Shown here piece by piece: positions 1-7,089 of a stretch of 22,356 bases of DNA. The position numbers and the translations under genes were made by a program. This DNA is from Bacteroidales bacterium UBA6244. Lineage in GTDB: Bacteria > Bacteroidota > Bacteroidia > Bacteroidales > F082. The stretch's first letter is position 1, and each line of letters opens with the position of its first letter. A model generated the notes under the pieces. It made no database searches and was not told the DNA's origin. It saw only the letters and a program-made list of their open reading frames with translations. The stretch is from positions 1 through 22,356 of the forward strand of contig DJVY01000104.1 in the NCBI GenBank assembly GCA_002440885.1. Reading direction: 5' to 3'.

Positions 1-636
1 GCCGATTTTTATTGCGCCGACGGGAGCACCAAAAAAGCCGGCACGATAGGACATATAGGCTGCACTTCATTTTTCCCTTCAAAAAACCTGGGAGCTTACG
101 GCGATGGTGGTGCAATTTTCACCAACAACGACGAATTGGCAGCAAAGATGAGGGTAATCGTAAACCACGGCATGACCGTGCGTTATTACCACGACATGAT
201 TGGTGTAAACTCACGTCTCGACAGCATTCAGGCCGCTATCCTGGATGTAAAACTGAAATACCTCGATCAGTACAATGCCGCACGCGTTGAAGCTGCCAGG
301 TATTATAATGAAGCGTTTTCCAAAACAGAAAAAATCAGTTATCCGAAAACAGCCGGTTTCACCACCCATGTTTTTCACCAATACACTTTAGTTCTCAACG
401 GCGTTGACCGCGATGGCTTAATGAAACACCTGTCGGAAAAAGGCATCGCCTGCGCGGTGTATTATCCGGTACCCTTGCATATGCAAAAGGCCTACCTCGA
501 TCCACGCTACAACAAAGGCGATTTCCCCATTACAGAGAAACTCAGCGAAACAGTTATGTCGCTGCCCATACACACTGAGTTAACTCCGGCCATTCAAGAT
601 GAAATCATTGCGGCTGTGATGGAATTTGTGCAGTAG
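1..636 (+). CDS. DegT/DnrJ/EryC1/StrS-family PLP aminotransferase (WbpE/WlbC-like), 5' truncated by window edge
   Basis: The reading frame is open from base 1 to the TAG at 634-636, so this is the C-terminal 211 residues of a longer gene; the family is usually about 360-400 aa. The motif SFFPSKNLGAYGDGGA contains the PLP-binding lysine (codon 82-84) and is diagnostic of the DegT sugar aminotransferase family. Later blocks also fit: a VNSRLDSIQAAIL stretch, then HVFHQYT and the AVYYPVPLH segment. Such enzymes transaminate a 3- or 4-keto UDP-sugar in the cytoplasm. The next gene encodes a WbpD-like N-acetyltransferase, so the likely substrate is the 3-keto UDP-GlcNAc-uronate of the WbpB/E/D pathway. 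That assignment is inference from context; the family call itself is firm. A shorter start at ATG 136 would delete the catalytic lysine, so the true start lies left of the window. Confidence 0.9.
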   Translation, partial: ADFYCADGSTKKAGTIGHIGCTSFFPSKNLGAYGDGGAIFTNNDELAAKMRVIVNHGMTVRYYHDMIGVNSRLDSIQAAILDVKLKYLDQYNAARVEAARYYNEAFSKTEKISYPKTAGFTTHVFHQYTLVLNGVDRDGLMKHLSEKGIACAVYYPVPLHMQKAYLDPRYNKGDFPITEKLSETVMSLPIHTELTPAIQDEIIAAVMEFVQ

Positions 637-659
637 AAAACATGTAAATATAAATGGCC

Positions 660-705
660 AGCCGGATTTTTTGCATCTTTGCAAAAATCCGGCTTTGCCT
701 TTTTT
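660..705 (+). terminator. Rho-independent terminator after the aminotransferase, directly upstream of the acetyltransferase
   Basis: AGCCGGATTTTT (660-671) is the exact inverse of AAAAATCCGGCT (683-694), 12 bp. The stem can extend by a further GC/GC pair across a one-base bulge, and the hairpin is followed by TTTGCCTTTTTT. It ends only about 12 bases before the next ATG. A -7-like CATCTTTG (674-681, one base off TAnnTTTG) sits in the loop region, so the hairpin may separate the two genes or act as an attenuator. Confidence 0.7.
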
Positions 706-716
706 AGAAAACACCC

Positions 717-1298
717 ATGGAAAAAGAATATTTTGCACACGAAACGGCCGTTATCGACGAAAACTGCCAAATTGGAAAAGGAACCAGGATCTGGCATTTC
801 TCACACCTCATGTCCAATTGCATATTAGGCGAGCATTGCAATCTGGGACAAAATGTAGTGGTGTCGCCTGATGTGGTGTTAGGCAACAACGTAAAAGTGC
901 AGAACAACGTAAGCATATATACTGGAGTTGTATGCGAAGACGATGTCTTTCTTGGCCCTTCGATGGTGTTTACCAACGTAATAAATCCGCGGAGTGCCGT
1001 TAACCGCAGGGGGCAATACGCCACTACCCTCGTTAAACGGGGAGCAAGCATCGGAGCCAATGCCACCATTGTATGTGGGCACAACATTGGCGAATTTGCC
1101 TTTATAGGTGCAGGAGCTGTTGTAACCAAAGAAGTACCGGCTTATGCTCTGGTGGTTGGTAACCCAGCCCGCCAAACAGGCTGGATGAGTGAATACGGGC
1201 ACAGGCTGCATTTCAACAACCAAGGGTTGGCCACCTGTCCTGAAAGCCGGGAAAAATACCAACTTCAAAACGGAAAAGTAAGTAAGATAAGCGAATAG
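717..1298 (+). CDS. Left-handed beta-helix N-acetyltransferase, WbpD/WlbB-like
   Basis: The 193-aa protein consists almost wholly of hexapeptide repeats of the left-handed beta-helix acyltransferase fold. Examples are IGKGTRIWHFSHL, ILGEHCNLGQNV, LGNNVKVQNNVSIY and IGANATIVCGHNIG, and the protein closes with the family-typical GAGAVVTKEVPAYALVVGNP. The overall pattern, including VFTNVINPR, matches acetyl-CoA-dependent UDP-2-acetamido-3-amino-2,3-dideoxy-glucuronate N-acetyltransferases (WbpD/WlbB), about 190-200 aa. It should act in the cytoplasm on the product of the preceding aminotransferase to make a di-N-acetylated uronic acid precursor for surface polysaccharide. The ATG at 717 starts the recognisable N-terminus and is about 20 bases beyond the upstream terminator. 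The exact sugar is inferred from family and neighbour. Confidence 0.88.
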   Translation: MEKEYFAHETAVIDENCQIGKGTRIWHFSHLMSNCILGEHCNLGQNVVVSPDVVLGNNVKVQNNVSIYTGVVCEDDVFLGPSMVFTNVINPRSAVNRRGQYATTLVKRGASIGANATIVCGHNIGEFAFIGAGAVVTKEVPAYALVVGNPARQTGWMSEYGHRLHFNNQGLATCPESREKYQLQNGKVSKISE

Positions 1299-1322
1299 CC
1301 TGTTTTAATACCTCCAAACAGG
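1299..1322 (+). terminator. Small hairpin directly after the acetyltransferase stop
   Basis: CCTGTTT (1299-1305) pairs with AAACAGG (1316-1322) around a 10-nt loop, beginning at the first base after the stop codon. There is no T-tract after it, so terminator activity is uncertain. It lies 10 bases before the much longer palindrome at 1333-1365. Confidence 0.35.
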
Positions 1323-1332
1323 GGGTAATTGT

Positions 1333-1365
1333 AACTTTTCCAAAGTTACAAACTTTGGAAAAGTT
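1333..1365. repeat. Perfect 15-bp palindrome (REP-like or terminator-like)
   Basis: AACTTTTCCAAAGTT (1333-1347) and AACTTTGGAAAAGTT (1351-1365) are perfect inverse complements separated by only ACA. The hairpin would be very stable, but no T-run follows on either strand, so it is not a canonical Rho-independent terminator. It sits in the 235-base gap between the acetyltransferase and fbp. A dispersed intergenic palindromic repeat or a 3'-end mRNA-stabilising hairpin are both possible. Confidence 0.75.
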
Positions 1366-1476
1366 GTTGGCCTGGTGGATAATTGACATCTTTTAACTAA
1401 AATTCATTTAACAGCTTTGGTGGCTGTATGCCGTTGTTTGCCCTAATTTGATACTTATAGTGCCATTTTCGATTTC

Positions 1477-1507
1477 TTGGCAGTTATCAATTGGTTTCGT
1501 AACTTTG
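1477..1507 (+). promoter_or_regulatory. Bacteroidota-type promoter for fbp (-33 TTG, -7 TAACTTTG)
   Basis: TTG at 1477-1479 is followed after 20 bases by TAACTTTG (1500-1507), a full match to the TAnnTTTG -7 element of the Bacteroidota primary sigma factor, with near-ideal spacing. Transcription would start around 1512, leaving a leader of roughly 20 bases to the ATG at 1534. This argues against translation beginning at the TTG itself. Confidence 0.6.
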
Positions 1508-1533
1508 CGGTTTGTTATTTAACCCTGAACTTG

Positions 1534-3516
1534 ATGAAGAAAACTACTGCCCATGCCTACACCACCGCCGAGCTAGAGGGTGAGTTGAAATACCTTCAAT
1601 TGCTTGCCGAAACTTTTCCGAACGTGCAATCGGCTTCTACCGAGATCATCAACCTGGAAGCCATACTCAACCTGCCTAAAGGAACAGAGCATTTTTTATC
1701 GGATATTCATGGTGAATACGATACGTTCAGCCATGTGCTGGCCAATGCTTCGGGTGTGGTAAAACGAAAAATTGAAGATGTGTTCGGAAAAACACTCCGC
1801 AAAAAAGAAAAGGATTTGTTGGCCACGCTCATCTATTATCCCGAAGAAAAACTGAGTCTGGTAAAAAAACAGGAAGAAGATATACACGAGTGGTATAGTA
1901 TCACCTTGCAACGTTTGGCCAATGTGGCCAGGGCTTCGGCATCTAAATATACGCGGTCGAAAGTGCGAAAAGCCATGCCCAAAGATTTTGCCTACATCAT
2001 TGACGAATTACTCAACGAGAGTGGTGATGACAAGGAAGAATATTACGAAGCCATCATCAGTTCTATTATCAGTATCTCACGTGCCGAAGCTTTTATTATT
2101 GCACTCTGCGAATTTATCCAACGTCTGCTCATCGACCGACTTCATATTATTGGCGATATTTTCGACAGAGGACCAGCTCCCGAAAAAGTAATGGACAGGC
2201 TAATGCATTACCACAGCGTTGATGTTCAGTGGGGAAATCATGATATTATTTGGATGGGTGCTGCCAGCGGAAATCAGGCACTTATTGCCAATGTGCTGCG
2301 TATTTCGTTGCGTTACAACAACCAGGACACCCTGGAAGATGCCTATGGCATAAACTTGTTTCCACTGGCGAAATTTGCCATGGAGACCTACAAAAACGAC
2401 CCGTGCGATTTGTTTACCCCCAAAACAGAGGCCAAAGGAACTGATTTGGAACTGGTTAAACAAATGCAAAAAGCCATTTCCATCATTCAGTTTAAACTGG
2501 AAGGACAAATCATTCTCAGAAATCCTCGTTTTGAGATGAGCGACCGCATGATCCTCGACAATATCGACTTTGCAAATGGCACCATTACCATTGCCGGCCA
2601 TACCCACGAGCTGCTCGACAAAAATTTTCCGACCATCGACCCTGCCAACCCTTTCAGGCTAAGCAAAAAAGAAGAAGCGTTGATGGACAAATTAACCGGA
2701 AGTTTCAGAAGCAGTCAGCGTCTGCAACAACACATTAACTTCCTGTACACCAACGGAAGCATGTACCTCACCTACAATACAAACCTGCTCTATCATGGCT
2801 GTATCCCTATGAATGAAAAAGGTGAGTTTGCCGCTTTTGAAATTGAAGGTAAAAAATATACCGGGAAAGCGCTCTGCGACAACTTCGACCGGGTAGCACG
2901 CAAAGGCTACTACCAAAGTGCCACCCTAGATCAGGGCGATGAGGTGCTCGACTACATGTGGTACCTGTGGTGTGGTCCACTTTCGCCGCTTTACGGAAAA
3001 ACCAAAATGGCTACCTTTGAGAGGTATTTTGTTGCCGACAAGGAAACACATGCCGAAAACCGAAATCCTTACTACAAACTCGCTTTTGAAAATGAGGAAG
3101 ATTGCAATAAAATTCTAACCGAATTCGGCCTTAATCCATCCACCGCCCACATCATCAACGGACATGTTCCGGTAAAAGTAATCAAGGGCGAGAGCCCTAT
3201 TAAAGCCAACGGAAAACTTTTTGTTATAGATGGAGGCATGTCAATTCCTTATCAATCGGTAACCGGAGTTTCAGGTTACACGCTGATTTACAACTCGTAC
3301 GGGTTGGTTTTAGTAGAACACCAACCTTTTGAATCGAAAGAAAAAGCCATAAAAGAAGAAAAAGACATCATCTCGAACAGGGTTTTTGTCGAAACCAATG
3401 CTTCGCGAAAACGGGTTAGAGACACCGACAACGGGGTTGTGCTAAAAGAACAGGTTACCGACTTAAAGATGTTGCTGGCAGCATTCCGAAAAGGGCTCAT
3501 CAAAGAAAAAAAGTAA
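1534..3516 (+). CDS. fbp: Fructose-1,6-bisphosphatase, class III
   Basis: The gene encodes 660 aa with the metallophosphatase motifs of class III (Firmicutes/Bacteroidota-type) FBPase. These are SDIHGEYDTF (about residues 56-65), GDIFDRG (about 207-213), GNHD (about 234-237), AGHTHE, and the late INGHVPVK. These Asp/His/Asn residues bind the metal pair. The enzyme hydrolyses fructose-1,6-bisphosphate to fructose-6-phosphate in the cytoplasm for gluconeogenesis. Length agrees with the 640-680 aa usual for the class. The frame is open further upstream to a TTG at 1477, but a promoter covers that stretch, so ATG 1534 is chosen. lysC follows after 31 bases, probably in the same transcript. Confidence 0.95.
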   Translation: MKKTTAHAYTTAELEGELKYLQLLAETFPNVQSASTEIINLEAILNLPKGTEHFLSDIHGEYDTFSHVLANASGVVKRKIEDVFGKTLRKKEKDLLATLIYYPEEKLSLVKKQEEDIHEWYSITLQRLANVARASASKYTRSKVRKAMPKDFAYIIDELLNESGDDKEEYYEAIISSIISISRAEAFIIALCEFIQRLLIDRLHIIGDIFDRGPAPEKVMDRLMHYHSVDVQWGNHDIIWMGAASGNQALIANVLRISLRYNNQDTLEDAYGINLFPLAKFAMETYKNDPCDLFTPKTEAKGTDLELVKQMQKAISIIQFKLEGQIILRNPRFEMSDRMILDNIDFANGTITIAGHTHELLDKNFPTIDPANPFRLSKKEEALMDKLTGSFRSSQRLQQHINFLYTNGSMYLTYNTNLLYHGCIPMNEKGEFAAFEIEGKKYTGKALCDNFDRVARKGYYQSATLDQGDEVLDYMWYLWCGPLSPLYGKTKMATFERYFVADKETHAENRNPYYKLAFENEEDCNKILTEFGLNPSTAHIINGHVPVKVIKGESPIKANGKLFVIDGGMSIPYQSVTGVSGYTLIYNSYGLVLVEHQPFESKEKAIKEEKDIISNRVFVETNASRKRVRDTDNGVVLKEQVTDLKMLLAAFRKGLIKEKK

Positions 3517-3547
3517 CTTACCGTCTGCTTACAAAATAACGACAGCT

Positions 3548-4828
3548 ATGACGCGTGTATTCAAATTCGGGGGAGCGCTGCTTAAAAACGCTTCGGGCAT
3601 ACATAAAGTAATCTCCCTCATGGAGGAGTTCGGCTGCGAACCTTTGGTGGTGGTGGTGTCGGCCATAGGCAAAACCACCAATGCCCTCGAACAGCTGGTT
3701 GAACTGCGGCTCGAAAAGGATAAAACAGCACTGGTAAATAATTTTTATACCCTAAAGCAACAACACCTTCAACTGGCCATGGCCCTCTTTGCCGAAGGCA
3801 ACCGAACCCTGATTGAGGCAATTGATGAAGAAATGTCGCAGCTTTGGGAAGATCTGAACAACAGCTATCGCGACAATTTTCAAGCCTACGACCGCATCGT
3901 GTCGCATGGCGAGAAACTAGCCGGAATTCTGATAGAACATGCAGCCCTGGCGAAAGGAATTGCCTTGAAAAATGTTCCGGCCACCTCGCTCATCGTCACC
4001 AACAGCAACCACACCAATGCCGGCATCGATTGGGTGAACTCGGAAATAGCGGTGCAAAAAACAATACCTCCACTGCTTCATAACGGACATGTGGTGCTCA
4101 CCCAAGGTTTTATCGGAAGCAGTCGTGAGGGAGAGATAACCACGCTGGGGCGCGAAGGCTCTGACTTTTCCGCCGCCATCCTGGCGAGCTTGTTGCAGGC
4201 CAATGAAGTGACCATCTGGAAAGATGTGCCCGGATTAATGAACGCCGACCCGAACCGGTTTCCGAATTGTGTTAAATTCGATGCCCTTTCGTACCACGAA
4301 GCCATCGAACTGGCCTTCTACGGCGCTACCATCATTCACCCGAAAACCATTCAACCTATAAAAAAATCAGGTATACCGCTCTATGTTAGATCGTTTTATA
4401 ACCCCGACATACCGCCTACCTGCATTTCGAATAGCGCACATCACGACGAAAAGTTGCACAGCATCATTGTGAAAGATGCCCAGGTGTTGCTTTCGATAAA
4501 CACCAAAGATCTTTCATTCATTGCAGAAGATAACCTTACCCGCTTGTTTGCCGCCTTCAGCCGTAACAAGATTCATATCAACATGATGCAACATTCAGCC
4601 GTGAGCTTTTCAGTTTGCTTCGATCATCACGCCCAAAAGCTGTCACAACTGCTTACCGACCTGGAACAAGATTTTGAGGTGAAATATAACACAGGGCTAC
4701 AGCTGATTACGCTGAGACATTACACTCCTGAGCTCATAGCGGAAATTACAGCAGGCAAGAAAATTTTCGTGGAACAACGCAGCCGATCGACTTTTCAGGT
4801 GTTAGTCTACAATAGCGCTACAACGTAA
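3548..4828 (+). CDS. lysC: Aspartate kinase (monofunctional, with C-terminal ACT region)
   Basis: The 426-aa protein carries the amino-acid kinase signature FKFGGA (residues 5-10), SHGEKLAG (119-126) and the nucleotide/aspartate loop TTLGREGSDFSAA (198-210). It also has IWKDVPGLMNADP (223-235) and SYHEAIELAFYGATIIHPKT (248-267). From about residue 305 on it resembles tandem ACT domains, the usual site of feedback regulation by lysine or threonine. It phosphorylates aspartate at the entry to the lysine/threonine/methionine pathway. KFGGALL departs from the usual KFGGTSV/KFGGASV, a mild divergence. No homoserine dehydrogenase domain is fused. It lies between fbp and pfp on the same strand, 31 bases after fbp. 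Whether it is the only aspartokinase of the genome cannot be seen here. Confidence 0.93.
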   Translation: MTRVFKFGGALLKNASGIHKVISLMEEFGCEPLVVVVSAIGKTTNALEQLVELRLEKDKTALVNNFYTLKQQHLQLAMALFAEGNRTLIEAIDEEMSQLWEDLNNSYRDNFQAYDRIVSHGEKLAGILIEHAALAKGIALKNVPATSLIVTNSNHTNAGIDWVNSEIAVQKTIPPLLHNGHVVLTQGFIGSSREGEITTLGREGSDFSAAILASLLQANEVTIWKDVPGLMNADPNRFPNCVKFDALSYHEAIELAFYGATIIHPKTIQPIKKSGIPLYVRSFYNPDIPPTCISNSAHHDEKLHSIIVKDAQVLLSINTKDLSFIAEDNLTRLFAAFSRNKIHINMMQHSAVSFSVCFDHHAQKLSQLLTDLEQDFEVKYNTGLQLITLRHYTPELIAEITAGKKIFVEQRSRSTFQVLVYNSATT

Positions 4829-4922
4829 CGAGCTGACTAACTGAACTTTCTTCATGGTTGATGCTGGCTGGTAACTTTTTAGACACTTCGTGTTTACTCC
4901 TTTTTACCTTTAACGAAATTAC

Positions 4923-4930
4923 TATCTTTG
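4923..4930 (+). promoter_or_regulatory. Candidate -7 promoter element for pfp
   Basis: TATCTTTG fully matches TAnnTTTG and lies 30 bases before the pfp ATG. No clear TTG is seen at the -33 distance, so the assignment rests on the -7 element and position only. It suggests pfp has its own promoter, consistent with the 131-base gap after lysC. Confidence 0.4.
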
Positions 4931-4959
4931 TCGGCTAAGACTAAACCTACACTTTTAAA

Positions 4960-6180
4960 ATGAAAGAATCGATAGCTATTTTGTGCGGCGGCGGACCAGC
5001 CCCGGGTATAAATTCAGTAATCAGCTCGGTAGCGCTTGTTTTCCTTAGAAGCGGATACCATGTTTTGGGTATTCACGAGGGGTATAAGGGATTGTTTGCC
5101 GACGATCCGAAAATTCAGGAAATTGATTTTAAGTTCGCCGACGACATCCACAAACGGGGCGGTTCGGCCTTACAGATGAGTCGGCATAAACCTAAAGACG
5201 ATGAGTTTTCGACTCGCTTTTTTGTGGAAAACAATGTAGTTTTGCTTGTCACCATCGGTGGCGACGACACAGCCTCCACGGCAAATCGCATCTCAAAATA
5301 TTTGCGTGAACATGATGTGAGCATTCAAAATATTCACGTGCCTAAAACCATCGACAACGACTTACCGCTGCCAGTAGGAATTCCTACTTTCGGCTATCAA
5401 AGTGCTAAACAAGAGGGTGTTCGTATTGCCAAAACCATTTACGAAGATGCCCGCACCAGCGGCAACTGGTTTGTGGTAGCCGCTATGGGACGCGAAGCCG
5501 GACACCTGGCTTTTGGTATTGGAGCTGCTTGTCAGTTCCCTATGATTATTATTCCCGAAATGTTCGACAAAGTTCCCGTAAGCCTCGACCGCATTACCAA
5601 CCTACTCATCTCGGCCATACTTAAACGTAAACTGAGCGGCATCGACTACGGCACTTCCATAGTAAGCGAAGGGGTTTTCCACTTTATGAGCGACGAGGAA
5701 ATTACCAACTCCGGCATCACCTTTACCTTTGATGAACATGGCCATCCCGAGCTGGGCAACGTGAGCAAAGCCCACATCTTTAACATCCTGCTTCAGAACA
5801 AACTCAAAAAAATCGGACTAAAGGTAAAAAGCCGTCCTGTGGAACTGGGTTATGAGCTGAGGTGTGTGCAGCCCACGGCTTACGATTTGCTGTATTGCAG
5901 CATGTTAGGGATTGGGGTTAAGAAATTATTCGAGGAAGGACGTACGGGATGCATGGTCACGGCCGACAATGTTGGAAACATAGCACCGCTTTACCTTGAT
6001 GAGGTTACCGATGAAAACGGAAAAGTTAAACCACGACTGGTGGATATGCAATCAGAAAAAACCAGACTGGTGATCCAATACGGATTACAATTTATCGAAC
6101 CAGGCGACTATGAAGCAGCGAAGGCCTTCGTGGAACACCCCGAAGAGTTCGACTTCCGTCGTATCCTGAACTGGGATTAA
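4960..6180 (+). CDS. pfp: 6-phosphofructokinase, pyrophosphate-dependent type
   Basis: The 406-aa protein has the phosphofructokinase motifs GGGPAPGIN (10-18), GGDDT (100-104), PKTIDND (128-134) and MGREAGH (176-182), followed by IIIPEMF (about 196-202). The second Asp of GGDD, in place of the Gly of GGDG in ATP-dependent enzymes, is the established marker of pyrophosphate-dependent PFK, as is the lysine in PKTIDND. It reversibly interconverts fructose-6-phosphate and fructose-1,6-bisphosphate using PPi/Pi, so it can work in glycolysis or gluconeogenesis. It lies downstream of fbp, which acts on the same two sugars. PPi specificity is inferred from these residues. Confidence 0.92.
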   Translation: MKESIAILCGGGPAPGINSVISSVALVFLRSGYHVLGIHEGYKGLFADDPKIQEIDFKFADDIHKRGGSALQMSRHKPKDDEFSTRFFVENNVVLLVTIGGDDTASTANRISKYLREHDVSIQNIHVPKTIDNDLPLPVGIPTFGYQSAKQEGVRIAKTIYEDARTSGNWFVVAAMGREAGHLAFGIGAACQFPMIIIPEMFDKVPVSLDRITNLLISAILKRKLSGIDYGTSIVSEGVFHFMSDEEITNSGITFTFDEHGHPELGNVSKAHIFNILLQNKLKKIGLKVKSRPVELGYELRCVQPTAYDLLYCSMLGIGVKKLFEEGRTGCMVTADNVGNIAPLYLDEVTDENGKVKPRLVDMQSEKTRLVIQYGLQFIEPGDYEAAKAFVEHPEEFDFRRILNWD

Positions 6181-6202
6181 TACAAAAAAATCTTTATTCC
6201 CC

Positions 6203-6982
6203 TTATAACGATTCCGGTTTTCCGGGATCGTTTATTATTGGTTTCGTCGAAACCGGTTCATTAGGATCGGTGGCCTTTACCACATCTTTTGAAAGCGGCA
6301 AACCCGGCTGTATGGCTGTTGTGGGATACTGCGCAGTCATCGGGCCTCCGGTAATGTATTTGCCTACCAGCAACGCAACGATCATGGTGAGGTAAAGCTG
6401 ACCGCTGAAACTTAGAAAGATAGATATATTGCGTGCTAATGGCGACAACGGCGTTATGTCGCCATAACCCACTGTTGTCATTGTTACGAAGCTGAAATAA
6501 ACGAAATCAGTAGCCTGGTAATGCGACCCATCGTTGAAACTAATGGCCTGTGGGTCAGCAATAAAGATGGTGCGGAAAATAATAGCGCCAATAATGCCAA
6601 AAAGAAAATAAATGTTCACGGCTTTAAGGAATTCCAACGCACCTACATGATGACTCTGTGCAATTTGAATGACCAACACCACGATGATGTACAAAAAAAA
6701 TAAAATGGCTGCCATGGAGGTAAGATGCTGTATGACATCCAGTTTGAAATAAGTGGAAACCCAGGTAAGCACTGTGATGAGTATGGCTGTGTATAGATAC
6801 TTTATCCTTTTGTCGGTAACACTGAGTATAGACGCAAAAAATATCCCTGAAACACTCAGGCTGTACAACTCCTCAATCCAAACAATGTTTCGGAACAATC
6901 CGATGACAAACACAAATATAAAACACAGGAAAAACAGAATTAGATTGTATCTGATCTTGATCTTTTTCAGCGTTACAAACAT
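6203..6982 (-). CDS. Potassium-channel-like membrane protein (Ion_trans_2 pore)
   Basis: The 259-aa protein has hydrophobic segments at about residues 13-30, 41-56, 62-78, 88-107, 119-140 and 185-209. The selectivity-filter sequence TMTTVGYGD (167-175) lies in a pore helix between the last two. TVGYGD is the K+-channel signature, so an inner-membrane K+ channel, probably tetrameric, is the best call. The fourth segment lacks the regular arginines of a voltage sensor. The roughly 48-residue tail is Pro/Thr-rich (PTTAIQPGLP, then PVSTKP) with no RCK/TrkA-N gating domain, so gating is unknown. ATG at 6982 follows a TACTTTTG -7 element. The gene converges on pfp (22-base gap) and diverges from the M16 peptidase. 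Confidence 0.85.
   Translation of the reverse strand: MFVTLKKIKIRYNLILFFLCFIFVFVIGLFRNIVWIEELYSLSVSGIFFASILSVTDKRIKYLYTAILITVLTWVSTYFKLDVIQHLTSMAAILFFLYIIVVLVIQIAQSHHVGALEFLKAVNIYFLFGIIGAIIFRTIFIADPQAISFNDGSHYQATDFVYFSFVTMTTVGYGDITPLSPLARNISIFLSFSGQLYLTMIVALLVGKYITGGPMTAQYPTTAIQPGLPLSKDVVKATDPNEPVSTKPIINDPGKPESL
6207..6236 (+). terminator. Terminator for pfp, embedded in the 3' end of the converging channel gene
   Basis: AACGATTCCGG (6207-6217) and CCGGGATCGTT (6222-6232) form an 11-bp stem with one G-T-type mismatch around a TTTT loop, followed by TTATTATT on the plus strand. It lies 27 bases after the pfp stop and inside the last codons of the opposite-strand gene, so it is both coding and structural. 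Confidence 0.6.
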
Positions 6983-7013
6983 AACAAACTACATTTAGGT
7001 TTATTTCACCTAT

Positions 7014-7021
7014 CAAAAGTA
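7014..7021 (-). promoter_or_regulatory. Candidate -7 element for the channel gene
   Basis: On the minus strand these bases read TACTTTTG, a full TAnnTTTG match, 31 bases upstream of the ATG. No convincing -33 TTG is visible. The plus-strand TATCTTCG (7068-7075), one base off consensus, may serve the divergent M16 gene. Confidence 0.4.
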
Positions 7022-7089
7022 GTTATTTTTCAGCTTACCTTTAACATTCGACTTCAGGAATAGTTATTATCTTCGCCAAAATTTTTTCA

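Noticed and set aside
12..290. Plus-strand open frame in another register at the left edge
   Set aside because: Frame 1 over the same bases encodes the aminotransferase active-site lysine motif and is open from base 1, so the other frame is a shadow.
704..1268. Two overlapping minus-strand open frames of 129-141 codons
   Set aside because: Both lie antisense to the hexapeptide-repeat acetyltransferase, whose frame has clear family repeats.
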